A stretch of DNA of 64,000 nucleotides from WGAL01 sp964570865 (GTDB lineage Bacteria; Bacteroidota; Ignavibacteria; Ignavibacteriales; Melioribacteraceae). The notes under the pieces are model-generated. The model worked only from the letters and a program-made list of their open reading frames with translations, was not told the DNA's origin and did no database searches. This document shows positions 19,568 through 27,767 of this stretch, piece after piece. Made by a program: the position numbers and the translations under genes. Position 1 is the stretch's first letter. Each line of letters opens with the position of its first letter. Location: contig CAZMZM010000006.1 in NCBI GenBank assembly GCA_964570865.1, positions 1 through 64,000 on the forward strand, read 5' to 3'.

Positions 19568-21086
19568 ATCTGTACCTCAAGTTAAGGGCTAATCCACCTT
19601 TAGTTTCCCAATCTCTTAATTTTCGACCAAGCGGAGCTGTAATGTATTCAATATCAAATCTAACGTTATGATTATTAATATTAAGTAAACGAATCCAAGC
19701 ACTAATAGTAAGTTGTGCATCAAAAATTTTAAATGATGTTGCCAATAAAGGTAAATCTTTGGGAACAAACGTGTACCAAAGTTTAATGCTTGGCATAACT
19801 TTGTTCTGAATCAATTCTTTCGATTTATAATTGTTTCCGTTATACTCAGCTCTCCAAATATCATAGTATCCGAAACCGGCATCAAGACGAAACATATTTT
19901 CCATTTTTTCATCTGCGTTCCAATAAAACGACATTGAATAATGAATTTGACTTAATGAAAAATATGCATATGTGCCGCCATTGTTAATATGCCTATTTCC
20001 TGTTAAATAAGCATTTGCTTCACTAAGATCGCTGCCGGATACAGAAAAATAAAGACGCATGTCCGGCAAAGTAAACGGACGAGTAATAGTAATATCCGAA
20101 AGTATGCCGGTAGTAAAATTTAGTCGGGGCTCATCAGCCATGATAAGCGGATTATTATTAAACTGCCAAAATCCGTCTAAAGATGTTTTATGCGACATAA
20201 ACCATCTTACTTGAAACTTAGCATCGATATATGTGTTTTGCTTAGGAGTTTTTTTATCTCCCAGCATAAAAAGAGTTCTGAAACCGGCATCAAGTAACAT
20301 ATTTTGCATTGGCAATAGATTGAGTACATCCTCTTTAACATCCATTTCCAAACTTGCACCCCCAATACCGAACTGCATAAAACTATGAGAAAAACTAAAA
20401 GAATTTAAACTGACATCAAAATGAAAATTAGTTTCTGTATTACCTTTATTTCTACCAAAAGATTTTTTCTTCTGATTCAATTTAGGATACCAATGAGCAG
20501 GTTCATTAAAGTGCTGAAATCTAATATAATCGGTCATATCGCGTGATGCAAAGCCGAAACTTTTCCTGATATTATCATCAGGTGTTATTCTTAATAACGA
20601 TTCTAACGGAGTATCTTCATTGACCATTATGTAAGTTTCAACCTTGTAGTATAATTTTTTATATATGGCAGGATAATTTACCCTTAGATTGAACATATCT
20701 TCAAAATTGATAACTTTTGTTGTATCATCTTTGGGTGGTGTAACAGATTCGAATAAACCACCGGAAGCTAACGAATTGAGTTTAATCTCTTCGATATACA
20801 AAAGCTGAAGGGAATCCAAATCAAGACCATCTTTTAATATCACTATACGATATTGATATTCATCCCCAAACTTAAACTGAAAAGGTTCTTTTCTGTTAGT
20901 TCTTGGAAGAACCAAAATATCTGAATCTTGCTTTTTATCCATTTCAAGCGGAAGAGAATAAACATTCAAATATTTTTTGTCCTTCTCAAGCTTCACTTTA
21001 ATCATATTTACCAAATCATCCGTTTGTTGTGCAAAGGAAGATGTAAAGGTAAATAATATGATTAATGATAGTATTAGTTTTTTCAT
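19557..21086 (-). CDS. periplasmic domain plus outer-membrane beta-barrel protein A1
   Basis: 509 residues with a clear signal peptide (1-19, ending TSSFA before Q20). The soluble N-terminal domain (about 22-200) has KKYLNVYSLPLEMDKK, LASGGLFESV and LESLLRITPDD. The C-terminal ~300 residues alternate polar and aromatic residues as in outer-membrane barrels (for example HFDVSLNSFSFSHSFMQFG) and end RYRYGL. It is the paralogue of the gene at 16633-18159. It follows the 360-residue secreted protein after 13 bp. No named family is recognised. Within a cluster led by GldL/GldM-like proteins it could play the part that PorP/SprF or PorN/GldN proteins play elsewhere, but I see no firm sequence link to those. 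Confidence 0.75.
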   Translation of the reverse strand: MKKLILSLIILFTFTSSFAQQTDDLVNMIKVKLEKDKKYLNVYSLPLEMDKKQDSDILVLPRTNRKEPFQFKFGDEYQYRIVILKDGLDLDSLQLLYIEEIKLNSLASGGLFESVTPPKDDTTKVINFEDMFNLRVNYPAIYKKLYYKVETYIMVNEDTPLESLLRITPDDNIRKSFGFASRDMTDYIRFQHFNEPAHWYPKLNQKKKSFGRNKGNTETNFHFDVSLNSFSFSHSFMQFGIGGASLEMDVKEDVLNLLPMQNMLLDAGFRTLFMLGDKKTPKQNTYIDAKFQVRWFMSHKTSLDGFWQFNNNPLIMADEPRLNFTTGILSDITITRPFTLPDMRLYFSVSGSDLSEANAYLTGNRHINNGGTYAYFSLSQIHYSMSFYWNADEKMENMFRLDAGFGYYDIWRAEYNGNNYKSKELIQNKVMPSIKLWYTFVPKDLPLLATSFKIFDAQLTISAWIRLLNINNHNVRFDIEYITAPLGRKLRDWETKGGLALNLRYRYGL

Positions 21087-21099
21087 AATCTTTCAGCAA

Positions 21100-22182
21100 T
21101 TATTTATAAATAGTGGCATCATATGTTCTGTCAATCATTTCTCCAAACTGTGTACGGAATTGTACGTGAAGCTTGACGTCAACTTCTCCGTATTCTTCTA
21201 TTCCGTCAAGATAATCTTTACTAAGTTGAAACTGTACGTAAAGCCAACTTCCGGCTCGAGTAGGTCTTGCATTATTTACAAGTCCTTTTGGTTCGGAAGT
21301 TAACCTGAATCCCTTAACTTCAGGTTGTATTACAACAAAACCGTTTTTGGTTTTGCCAAAGTAAGAATATAAAATTCTCATTGCATTACGGTTGTAAGCG
21401 CTGATGATTATTGGCTCATCTTTCGAATTGTTGTCAGTTCTTCTCCAATCCGTAAAATCATTAATTTGAGGTTTTAGAATATTTAGTTCCCATTCTGAAT
21501 TATGAATGTCAGGACTCCCAAGTTCTCTGTACTGAAACTTATCTCCATTATAATATCCAACTACTTTTACTTTGCGTCCAACATATTTTAGTTCGGAAAG
21601 TACACTGTCAAGTTTAACAACAGAACCATCATGTTGTTCAATTATGTTATTTCCGCTATCGAATATTTTGTAAGAATATAGCGAAGGGTCTGCAAATTGG
21701 ATTGTAGCAAAACTGAATGTTTTTTTCTGTGAATAATAATAACCTTTTTCACTCAAATCAATAGGGGCAGCAACTTCGGGTAATTTAACATTTACCATAT
21801 AATAAACAGTTTTTTTACCCGAGCCGCGTTCTCCCTTAACTTTTACATTAAGTTTGATATAATAAGTTCCTTCTTCTTTAATTGTTTCATATACCGAAAA
21901 CTGAATATCTGTCCCTCTTCCGCCGCGAGTTTTCTTGGCAATTTCTGCAGCTGTAGGATCTTGCCAAAGTTCATCGCATTTTCGGATTGGATTCATTCCG
22001 GCATCAAGTAATTCCGCTTCAATCTTAATCCTAAGAACATTTGAGATAACAATATTCTTGTTGGCAGGAATCTTAAATTTTTGAAGAGCTGTGACATTTA
22101 CAGTATCCTTAATGGTTACTTTAGCGTTTACGCTAAAAAATGCACCACTCACAATCAAGAAAAAAAGCACTAACTTTTTCAT
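21100..22182 (-). CDS. secreted beta-rich protein next to GldM-like gene
   Basis: 360 residues with a signal peptide (1-20, ending FFSVNA). The mature part is beta-rich without barrel-type strands: FKIPANKNIVISNVLRIKIEAEL, then a basic KKTRGGRG loop, then YETIKEEGTYYIKLNVKVKG, then a second half with YSYKIFDSGNNI and VVIQPEVKGFRL. This looks like stacked periplasmic sandwich domains. GldM normally carries four periplasmic domains after one membrane helix. Here the helix-bearing gene upstream is short (203 residues), so this protein may supply the missing distal domains as a separate chain. That is inference from gene order and fold type. Spacing is 30 bp from the GldM-like gene and 13 bp to A1. 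Confidence 0.6.
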   Translation of the reverse strand: MKKLVLFFLIVSGAFFSVNAKVTIKDTVNVTALQKFKIPANKNIVISNVLRIKIEAELLDAGMNPIRKCDELWQDPTAAEIAKKTRGGRGTDIQFSVYETIKEEGTYYIKLNVKVKGERGSGKKTVYYMVNVKLPEVAAPIDLSEKGYYYSQKKTFSFATIQFADPSLYSYKIFDSGNNIIEQHDGSVVKLDSVLSELKYVGRKVKVVGYYNGDKFQYRELGSPDIHNSEWELNILKPQINDFTDWRRTDNNSKDEPIIISAYNRNAMRILYSYFGKTKNGFVVIQPEVKGFRLTSEPKGLVNNARPTRAGSWLYVQFQLSKDYLDGIEEYGEVDVKLHVQFRTQFGEMIDRTYDATIYK

Positions 22183-22212
22183 ATCAAACCTGTTTCTTTT
22201 TCAAATAAATTA

Positions 22213-22824
22213 TTAGAATGAAAATTCAACTTCTTTCTTTTTAACTCCACCCAGACGTTTAGCATTAACTGTAAACTTAACGGGCTCACTCATTGCAGAA
22301 AGGTTATCTCCAACCATCTCTTTCAATTTTTCCTGCAAAAAATCGGGCAAATAACTTGGAAGTTCCCGTTTAACACTGAACTTTGCATCCCAAGAATAGA
22401 GTCCGGGTCTTTTAATTAACGCGTTAAAAACAGCTGAGCCGTCTTTGTTTTTCGTAATGAAATATTTATCGTTTTTTGTCTCATTATTTATACCATCTTT
22501 TGGCCAATCCGGAGGTATATTCTTTGACTTCGGATCAAGAACAATAGTATATTGAACATTTGCTTTCTCTTTATCTGACACCAAACCAATTGGAGTCATA
22601 AAAACCTTTTTAGGTTCAGGGTTTTTACTTTTAATACTGTAATCGGAATTAGTTTCTGGAACATTTAAGAGAACCGGATTATTGTAAGACTTGGCAATTG
22701 TCCCTAACATTTGAACTTGAACAGCCTCTTGTTCCTCCAGCAGATCATCTCTTTCCACAATAACCATCAATAGTTCGGATATCAGAACAATGTATAAGAC
22801 AAAATAGACCATGTTTTTTTTCAT
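22213..22824 (-). CDS. short GldM-like single-helix envelope protein
   Basis: 203 residues with one N-terminal membrane helix (about 5-22, MVYFVLYIVLISELLMVI) preceded by two Lys, then a periplasmic part with a helical start (ERDDLLEEQEAVQVQMLGTI) and two beta-rich stretches. This topology and the position right after a two-helix GldL-like gene match the GldL-GldM (PorL-PorM) motor pair, in which one GldM helix packs into a GldL ring. Typical GldM is about 500 residues, so this is much shorter and could be a split or minimal form. An ExbD/TolR-like protein is an alternative reading of the topology, though I see no ExbD signature. Assignment rests mainly on context. Confidence 0.5.
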   Translation of the reverse strand: MKKNMVYFVLYIVLISELLMVIVERDDLLEEQEAVQVQMLGTIAKSYNNPVLLNVPETNSDYSIKSKNPEPKKVFMTPIGLVSDKEKANVQYTIVLDPKSKNIPPDWPKDGINNETKNDKYFITKNKDGSAVFNALIKRPGLYSWDAKFSVKRELPSYLPDFLQEKLKEMVGDNLSAMSEPVKFTVNAKRLGGVKKKEVEFSF

Positions 22825-22861
22825 GGTAATTTTCCTCTTCTAATTAATAAAAAAAAATGAT

Positions 22862-23371
22862 TTAACTTTTAACTACTTCTTTCAACGATGATAATGCTTT
22901 GACGTTGTTCATCTGAATATCATTAATACGTTTCGATATTGCTTCGAACTTGTCAAGATACTCATTTACCATCTTAATTTCTTCATCAGTTAAATCTTTT
23001 AATTCTCTGATATCTTTTTGAAAATCCGGTCGTGGTGCAGCCGAAGTTTCTTCCTTTGGCTTAGCATGTGAATCTCCCTCCGGAGTGAAAAATGTAACAA
23101 CTGCAAGTAACATCAACAACGTGAACTCTAATAAAATAGCACCAACAACCCAGTTCGGGTCAAGAGAACCTTTTTCAGTTAACATAACTCTAGGGATAAC
23201 TGAAAGTTGTCCGGCTACTTTTCCAAGCCCTCGAAGACCAACAATAATAATTAAAATTGCAGCACCCATATAAACAACGCCGTTAACATTATTAGCGTAT
23301 GAAGGGATAAATGTGTAAACCATGTAACGACCAAAAGCAGTTTTCGGTTCGTTTGCTTTTCTTTTTGCCAC
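22862..23371 (-). CDS. GldL/PorL-like motor protein
   Basis: 169 residues. Two membrane helices (about 33-48, VYMGAAILIIIVGLRG; and 76-95, VVGAILLEFTLLMLLAVV) are followed by FFTPEG and a charged C-terminal coiled-coil-like region. GldL in T9SS/gliding organisms has the same plan: a Y-x-GA first helix, a Glu-bearing second helix ending near FEP, then a cytoplasmic tail. Glu82 lies within helix 2 and could be the proton-carrying residue. It begins with GTG; a GAGGAG ribosome site sits 7 bases upstream, and an upstream ATG is in another frame. It leads the nine-gene run down to position 380. The family call is by motif and topology, without alignment. Confidence 0.62.
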   Translation of the reverse strand: MAKRKANEPKTAFGRYMVYTFIPSYANNVNGVVYMGAAILIIIVGLRGLGKVAGQLSVIPRVMLTEKGSLDPNWVVGAILLEFTLLMLLAVVTFFTPEGDSHAKPKEETSAAPRPDFQKDIRELKDLTDEEIKMVNEYLDKFEAISKRINDIQMNNVKALSSLKEVVKS

Positions 23372-23417
23372 GATACATCTCCTCTTTTGTTGAGTTAATA
23401 AGTAAAGTTAATAAAAA

Positions 23418-23447
23418 AAAATTTAAAAATCAGTGTTTCAAATCAAA
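23418..23447 (-). promoter_or_regulatory. candidate Bacteroidota-type promoter for the motor/adhesin operon
   Basis: On the minus strand TTTG is followed after 18 bases by TAAATTTT, one base off the TAnnTTTG element of Bacteroidota housekeeping promoters. It overlaps the end of the upstream membrane-protein gene and lies about 50 bases before the GTG start of the GldL-like gene. The region is very AT-rich, so a chance match is possible. Confidence 0.3.
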
Positions 23448-24998
23448 CCAACTGAAAAAAGTTTTAAGAGCTTCTTTATCTTCTTCCGATAAATAATAAA
23501 AATTTATCCCCCTTGGGGTTATTTCCCAAAACTCTTCAGTATCTGTAGTAAAGATTATATCTTTAATAGTTTGAATTCTCTTAGGGGGTTCAACAAGCAT
23601 ATCATTGAAAACTTCTTTCGCATATTTAATATCATTCTTACGAAGGAAAAATGCCGCTAATTTTGCCTGAGCTATTCTAACACCAATTAACGATAATTCC
23701 TTCTGTTGTCCATCAGCATTATTATTTTCAATTGGTTCATCTAAAGTTAAAAACAACTCCAGTAATTTTTCAAAATTATCAATTTTATGTTCGTAAGCAA
23801 GTTTAGTTACTTGATACAAATCGTGAGAAGCAGTTTCGAGTATAAAAAATACGTTATATTTATTTGCTTCCTGTCCATAATATTTAAAGAAAAAATAAAA
23901 TTTCAATAAGATTTGAAAATCGTAATCGAGCATTTTTTCAGCCATTATTCTATAATGCTCCAGCGTATTAAAAGCCGAACGCGGGTCACGGGATGTAATT
24001 GCGGCACGAAGGAATGAATTAAAATATTGCATAATTGTCCAAATAACTCCATCATCATTATAAGCGACAGCTTGCTCGAAAATCAATCTGCTGTTAATTA
24101 ATACTCCGGATGCAATATCCCGTTGATTGTTTTTTGAATTAATGAACACCATTTCGTAAAGTCGAAAAATCTTCCTTTCAAGAAGTACTTTTTCTTCTTC
24201 AATCCGTCGCATAACATATTCACTGTAATTCGCAAAATCAGGATCTAAGTGTTCTGAACCTGTTAGTTCAAACCATGCTTCCGGGAAATTTTTCTTAAAT
24301 GGCAAGTAGTATATCAAAATGTTTTTGAACGTGTTTAGGCATAACAAAGAAACTGCTCTATCACTTTGGTAAACAGAGTTTAATGCAACATCACCAATAA
24401 AATCGATGTTGTAAGCAAGTTCATTCCTTTTTTGACGTATTAAGTTTTTATCGCTTACACTAAGTGAAGATTTCAATAATTTTTTAGATTCCAGTTCAAC
24501 TTCTTTCAAAAAATGTTTTGGCCTTAGAAAATTAAAAACATAAGTAAAATGCGGAATTACAATTGTTAAACTAAAAACAAGCATTAGTAAGGTAAATAGA
24601 ATACTAAAATAGGGTACTTTATCGGCAGTCATAGTGTTGGCAAGTAAAATTGTATTAGCTCCTGCGACAACAAAAAGGGCAACTACAAAAAAATTAACCC
24701 TGTCAGAAATTATCATCTCCATAATTTTTGAAGAATATTTATTTGCTGCCAACTGAACAATAATCGCAACTGCCGTTATCTCAATCCCAAGTACGGAAGT
24801 CATTATTTCTCCCATATTTCCAAACGAATTAAGTATAGTTGAGAGATCTTTGCTGAAAATGGAATCTTGAAGTACTGAAACAATTTGCGGATGGAAAAAA
24901 AAATCAATTGAACGATTAATTAAAAAGACTGCAAAACTTAATGCAATCAATATGATTAAAGGTTTTCCCCAATAGTAATTTTTTTCTTCGCTCTGCAT
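23430..24998 (-). CDS. DUF2254-like integral membrane protein
   Basis: About 522 residues. Membrane helices lie near the N-terminus (PLIILIALSFAVFLINR), then a block EITAVAIIVQLAANKYSSKIM, then two further helices (FVVALFVVAGANTILLAN and FSILFTLLMLVFSLTIVI). The QLA..KYS.KIM block resembles the QLAS.RFSPRI motif of DUF2254 membrane proteins, whose function is unknown. A long helical cytoplasmic region follows, with repeated-looking helices. An earlier TTG at 25022 is in frame, but the ATG at 24998 gives a normal N-terminus and I prefer it. It ends 58 bp before the GldL-like start, so read-through into that operon is possible. Confidence 0.6.
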   Translation of the reverse strand: MQSEEKNYYWGKPLIILIALSFAVFLINRSIDFFFHPQIVSVLQDSIFSKDLSTILNSFGNMGEIMTSVLGIEITAVAIIVQLAANKYSSKIMEMIISDRVNFFVVALFVVAGANTILLANTMTADKVPYFSILFTLLMLVFSLTIVIPHFTYVFNFLRPKHFLKEVELESKKLLKSSLSVSDKNLIRQKRNELAYNIDFIGDVALNSVYQSDRAVSLLCLNTFKNILIYYLPFKKNFPEAWFELTGSEHLDPDFANYSEYVMRRIEEEKVLLERKIFRLYEMVFINSKNNQRDIASGVLINSRLIFEQAVAYNDDGVIWTIMQYFNSFLRAAITSRDPRSAFNTLEHYRIMAEKMLDYDFQILLKFYFFFKYYGQEANKYNVFFILETASHDLYQVTKLAYEHKIDNFEKLLELFLTLDEPIENNNADGQQKELSLIGVRIAQAKLAAFFLRKNDIKYAKEVFNDMLVEPPKRIQTIKDIIFTTDTEEFWEITPRGINFYYLSEEDKEALKTFFSWFDLKH

Positions 24999-25092
24999 AA
25001 ATAACCTAATAATTGAGGGCAATATAAATATTTTCAGATAAATATTCTAATTTTTTCAATTTTCAAAAATATAATTTTTTGATTAAATAAAA

Positions 25093-25124
25093 TTTGGTGA
25101 AATTTAAAAAATGTACTATTTTTG
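25093..25124 (+). promoter_or_regulatory. Bacteroidota-type promoter of tRNA-Arg/tadA
   Basis: TTTG at 25093-25096, a 20-base spacer, then TATTTTTG at 25117-25124. This fits TTTG-N(17-23)-TAnnTTTG well. The tRNA 5' end lies 15 bases further on, at the expected distance for a short 5' leader. Confidence 0.6.
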
Positions 25125-25138
25125 AACTTTAAAAATAT

Positions 25139-25212
25139 GCGCCCGTAGCTCAATTGGATAGAGCGTTTGACTACGGATCAAAAGGTTGAGGGTTCGAATC
25201 CTTCCGGGCGTA
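25139..25212 (+). tRNA. tRNA-Arg, anticodon ACG
   Basis: A 74-base cloverleaf. The acceptor stem GCGCCCG pairs with CGGGCGT (first pair G-U), with A as discriminator. The D arm is GCTC...GAGC. The anticodon stem TTTGA/TCAAA encloses loop CTACGGA, giving anticodon ACG. The T arm is GAGGG-TTCGAAT-CCTTC. CCA is not encoded. A34 of this tRNA must be deaminated to inosine to read CGU, CGC and CGA, and the enzyme that does this, TadA, is encoded 16 bases downstream. Confidence 0.95.
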
Positions 25213-25228
25213 CTAACAGAGAGAGTAA

Positions 25229-25705
25229 ATGATTTTCTCAGAAGAAAATTATAAGTATATGTTTCAAGCCCTGCTCCTTGCCGAGCAGGCTCTCCTCGAA
25301 GATGAAATTCCGATAGGGGCTGTTATAGTTAAAAACGGACAAATAATCGGAAGAGGTTATAACCAAGTAGAAAGACTTCACGACGCAACCGCACATGCTG
25401 AAATACTTGCCATTACAGCAGCAATGAACAATCTTAACAGTAAGTTCCTAACTGATTGTGATATTTATGTTACGGTTGAACCTTGTCTTATGTGTTCCGG
25501 AGCAATAAAACTGGCTCGAATAAAAAACTTATATGTAGGTACCCCGGAGCCCAAATTTGGAGCATGCGGTTCGATGTATAATGTAATTGAAGACGATAAG
25601 TATAATCATCAAGTAAACCTTTTTACCGGAATTTACGAAGAAGAAAGCAAAAAATTAATGCAAGAATTTTTTAATAAAAAACGTAATTTTGTAACATCAC
25701 TTTAA
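25229..25705 (+). CDS. tadA: tRNA-specific adenosine deaminase TadA
   Basis: 158 residues, the usual length. It deaminates A34 to inosine in tRNA-Arg(ACG). The zinc site and catalytic acid are visible: His56-Ala-Glu58 (in TAHAEI) and Pro-Cys86-x-x-Cys89 (in VEPCLMCSGA). The start is supported by an AGAGAG site 5-10 bases upstream. It lies directly behind its own substrate tRNA and probably shares its promoter, with adk 32 bp downstream. The GACGS..N block near the C-terminus is also typical of TadA. Confidence 0.95.
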   Translation: MIFSEENYKYMFQALLLAEQALLEDEIPIGAVIVKNGQIIGRGYNQVERLHDATAHAEILAITAAMNNLNSKFLTDCDIYVTVEPCLMCSGAIKLARIKNLYVGTPEPKFGACGSMYNVIEDDKYNHQVNLFTGIYEEESKKLMQEFFNKKRNFVTSL

Positions 25706-25737
25706 CTTTATTATATTATTAACAACATGAGAACAAC

Positions 25738-26391
25738 ATGGAAATAATAATTTTCGGTGCACCCGGAGTTGGCAAAGGAACTCAAGCAAAAGTTCTTTCA
25801 AAAGATTTGAACATACCCCATATATCTACAGGCGATATTCTTCGTGCTGCGGTTGAAGAAGGTACCGAACTGGGAAAAATCGTAAAAGATATTATGGAAA
25901 AAGGAGAGTTGGTAACTGATGATTTAATGGCTAAGTTAGTTCGTGAAATGCTTTTTAGCGACCGTTGTAAAAACGGCTTTATTCTCGACGGTTACCCCCG
26001 CACAATTCCACAAGTCCATATTTTTGAAGAAATACGTAAAGAACTGAACCTTGTACATACTTGTTTGCTTGAAATAATGGTCGATTTCGATATTATCATC
26101 AAAAGACTTACAAGCAGATTACTCTGTGTTAAGTGTAATTCTATAATAACTGAAGAACAAATTGTTGAACCTGATACATGTCCGGTTTGCGGTGCTAAAA
26201 GTTCATTAATTAAAAGAAAAGATGATACATTGGAAGTTGTTCAGAACAGACTTAAGGTTTACAAAGAAGCAACCGAGCCGATTATCAATTTTTACAAAGA
26301 GAAAGATTCGATTAAAATTATTTCTGTTGATGGTAACCAACCGGTCGATGATGTTACAAAATCAATTGAAGAAGAGCTGAAAGATTGCTAA
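25738..26391 (+). CDS. adk: adenylate kinase
   Basis: 217 residues; interconverts ATP + AMP and 2 ADP in the cytoplasm. The P-loop GAPGVGKGT is at residues 7-15, the AMP-site motifs are STGD and DGYPRT, and the long LID carries a four-Cys zinc site (Cys130, Cys133, Cys148, Cys151), as in many Gram-positive and Bacteroidota enzymes. It follows tadA on the same strand. Its stop overlaps the stop of the convergent ftsE-like gene by four bases (26388-26391). Confidence 0.96.
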   Translation: MEIIIFGAPGVGKGTQAKVLSKDLNIPHISTGDILRAAVEEGTELGKIVKDIMEKGELVTDDLMAKLVREMLFSDRCKNGFILDGYPRTIPQVHIFEEIRKELNLVHTCLLEIMVDFDIIIKRLTSRLLCVKCNSIITEEQIVEPDTCPVCGAKSSLIKRKDDTLEVVQNRLKVYKEATEPIINFYKEKDSIKIISVDGNQPVDDVTKSIEEELKDC

Positions 26392-27041
26392 TATTTTTCA
26401 AATAATTTTTTATCCTTTAGTTCGAAAACTTTGAAGTTATTTTTTATTAAAGAATAATCATGCGTGGTAAACAGGACTGCTGTTCCACGCTTGTTTATTT
26501 TTAAAAACAAATCTAATATTTCTTCTGATGTCTCGGGATCCAGATTACCGGTTGGCTCATCGGCTAGCACAAGCATCGGATTGTTTAATAAGGCTCTTGC
26601 TATCGCCGCACGCTGCAATTCCCCGCCTGATAGTTGCGATGGAAACATCTCTTTTTTATCTAACAATCCGACATCCGAGAGAATACTCAATATTTTTTTC
26701 CTTCTCGAACGAAATGAATATCCGAAAATTTCCATTATATATGAAAGGTTTTGATAGATAGTTCTGTCTTGTAAAAATTTAAAATCCTGAAAAACTATTC
26801 CCAATTTACGCCTGATATTGGGTAAGTCTTTTTCTTTTAGCTCCCGATAGTTAAAATTGTCGAAAATTATTGAACCTGCATTCATTTTCACAGCGCCGGT
26901 AATTAGCCTGATAATAGTTGACTTTCCTACCCCGCTTTTTCCGGTTAAGTAAACAAATTCTCCTTCATCAATTTTAAAATTTATCTCATCAAGAAGAATC
27001 ATATCATTGTAGCTAAAACTTACATCTTCAAAAACCAGCAT
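26388..27041 (-). CDS. ftsE: FtsE-like ABC transporter ATP-binding protein
   Basis: 217 residues. Walker A GKSGVGKST (34-42), Q-loop in VFQDFKFL, signature LSGGELQR, Walker B LVLADEP, D-loop GNLD and switch His in TTHD. The short single-domain layout and the VFQDFKFLQDRTIYQNL block are typical of FtsE, which with FtsX controls peptidoglycan hydrolases at the division septum. No ftsX is in the window, so a LolD-like role cannot be excluded. Last gene of the rho operon; it starts on the base after the methyltransferase stop. Confidence 0.8.
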   Translation of the reverse strand: MLVFEDVSFSYNDMILLDEINFKIDEGEFVYLTGKSGVGKSTIIRLITGAVKMNAGSIIFDNFNYRELKEKDLPNIRRKLGIVFQDFKFLQDRTIYQNLSYIMEIFGYSFRSRRKKILSILSDVGLLDKKEMFPSQLSGGELQRAAIARALLNNPMLVLADEPTGNLDPETSEEILDLFLKINKRGTAVLFTTHDYSLIKNNFKVFELKDKKLFEKY

Positions 27042-27767
27042 TTAATCTCTCCTTTTTAATACAAACTGAACTCTGTCCGAATCAGGGTTTGCATCTTCAA
27101 ATGTAAAAGCCTCAAAACAATCCGCAACGTACAAAGGGCTATTATCGATTAAATCAAAATAATCAAAAAAATCATAAATCCGTTGTTTATGGATTTCCGT
27201 AAAGATTTCATTCAACGTCTTTATCTCAAATTTATTGATATGCAGCTTATTTCTTTTATCGTAAAAACTTTTTTGCGTGAACTCAAAATCTCCGGTTTTT
27301 CCGTCTCTGTTCAGATGTTCTAAATTATTCAGACTGTTTTGCTCAAGACTAACATCAAACGTAAAAATACCATTCTCGGATAAAACATCGCTAACGGATT
27401 CAAACAGCAAACTTAAATCATCTTTAGTCAAAAGGTAATTTACACTATCGAATGCAGAGAAAACAAAATCGAACTTACGCTTAAACGGAATCCTTCTCAT
27501 ATCGCAGCAGACTTTTTCGGCGATTTGTTTTTCTGCAATTTGAAGCATAGATAAGGAGTTATCAGTTGCTATGGTATAAATTTCAAATCTCTTCAAACTT
27601 TCCGCTAATGCGCAAGTTCCCGAAGCAAGTTCTAAAACAATTTGATTTTTACACTCATATTCGTTAAACAGCTCCATGATGTATTCGGACCAAGCGTCGT
27701 AATCAACATCATCCATTAGATGAGAGTATAATTTGCTCAAGATTTGATATTGCTTAACCTTCTCCAT
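27042..27767 (-). CDS. class I SAM-dependent methyltransferase
   Basis: 241 residues. The Rossmann SAM site is seen as VLELASGTCALAESL (motif I), the acidic end of strand 2 as ATDNS, and motif post-II as CCDMRRIPF, with FDFVFSAFDSVNYL following. The closest general type is the small-molecule methyltransferases with a YD...Y...D start (LSKLYSHLMDDVDYDAW). Substrate unknown. It overlaps the end of pdxA by 14 bases and is in the rho - pdxA - ftsE run, so expression is likely coupled. Confidence 0.8.
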   Translation of the reverse strand: MEKVKQYQILSKLYSHLMDDVDYDAWSEYIMELFNEYECKNQIVLELASGTCALAESLKRFEIYTIATDNSLSMLQIAEKQIAEKVCCDMRRIPFKRKFDFVFSAFDSVNYLLTKDDLSLLFESVSDVLSENGIFTFDVSLEQNSLNNLEHLNRDGKTGDFEFTQKSFYDKRNKLHINKFEIKTLNEIFTEIHKQRIYDFFDYFDLIDNSPLYVADCFEAFTFEDANPDSDRVQFVLKRRD

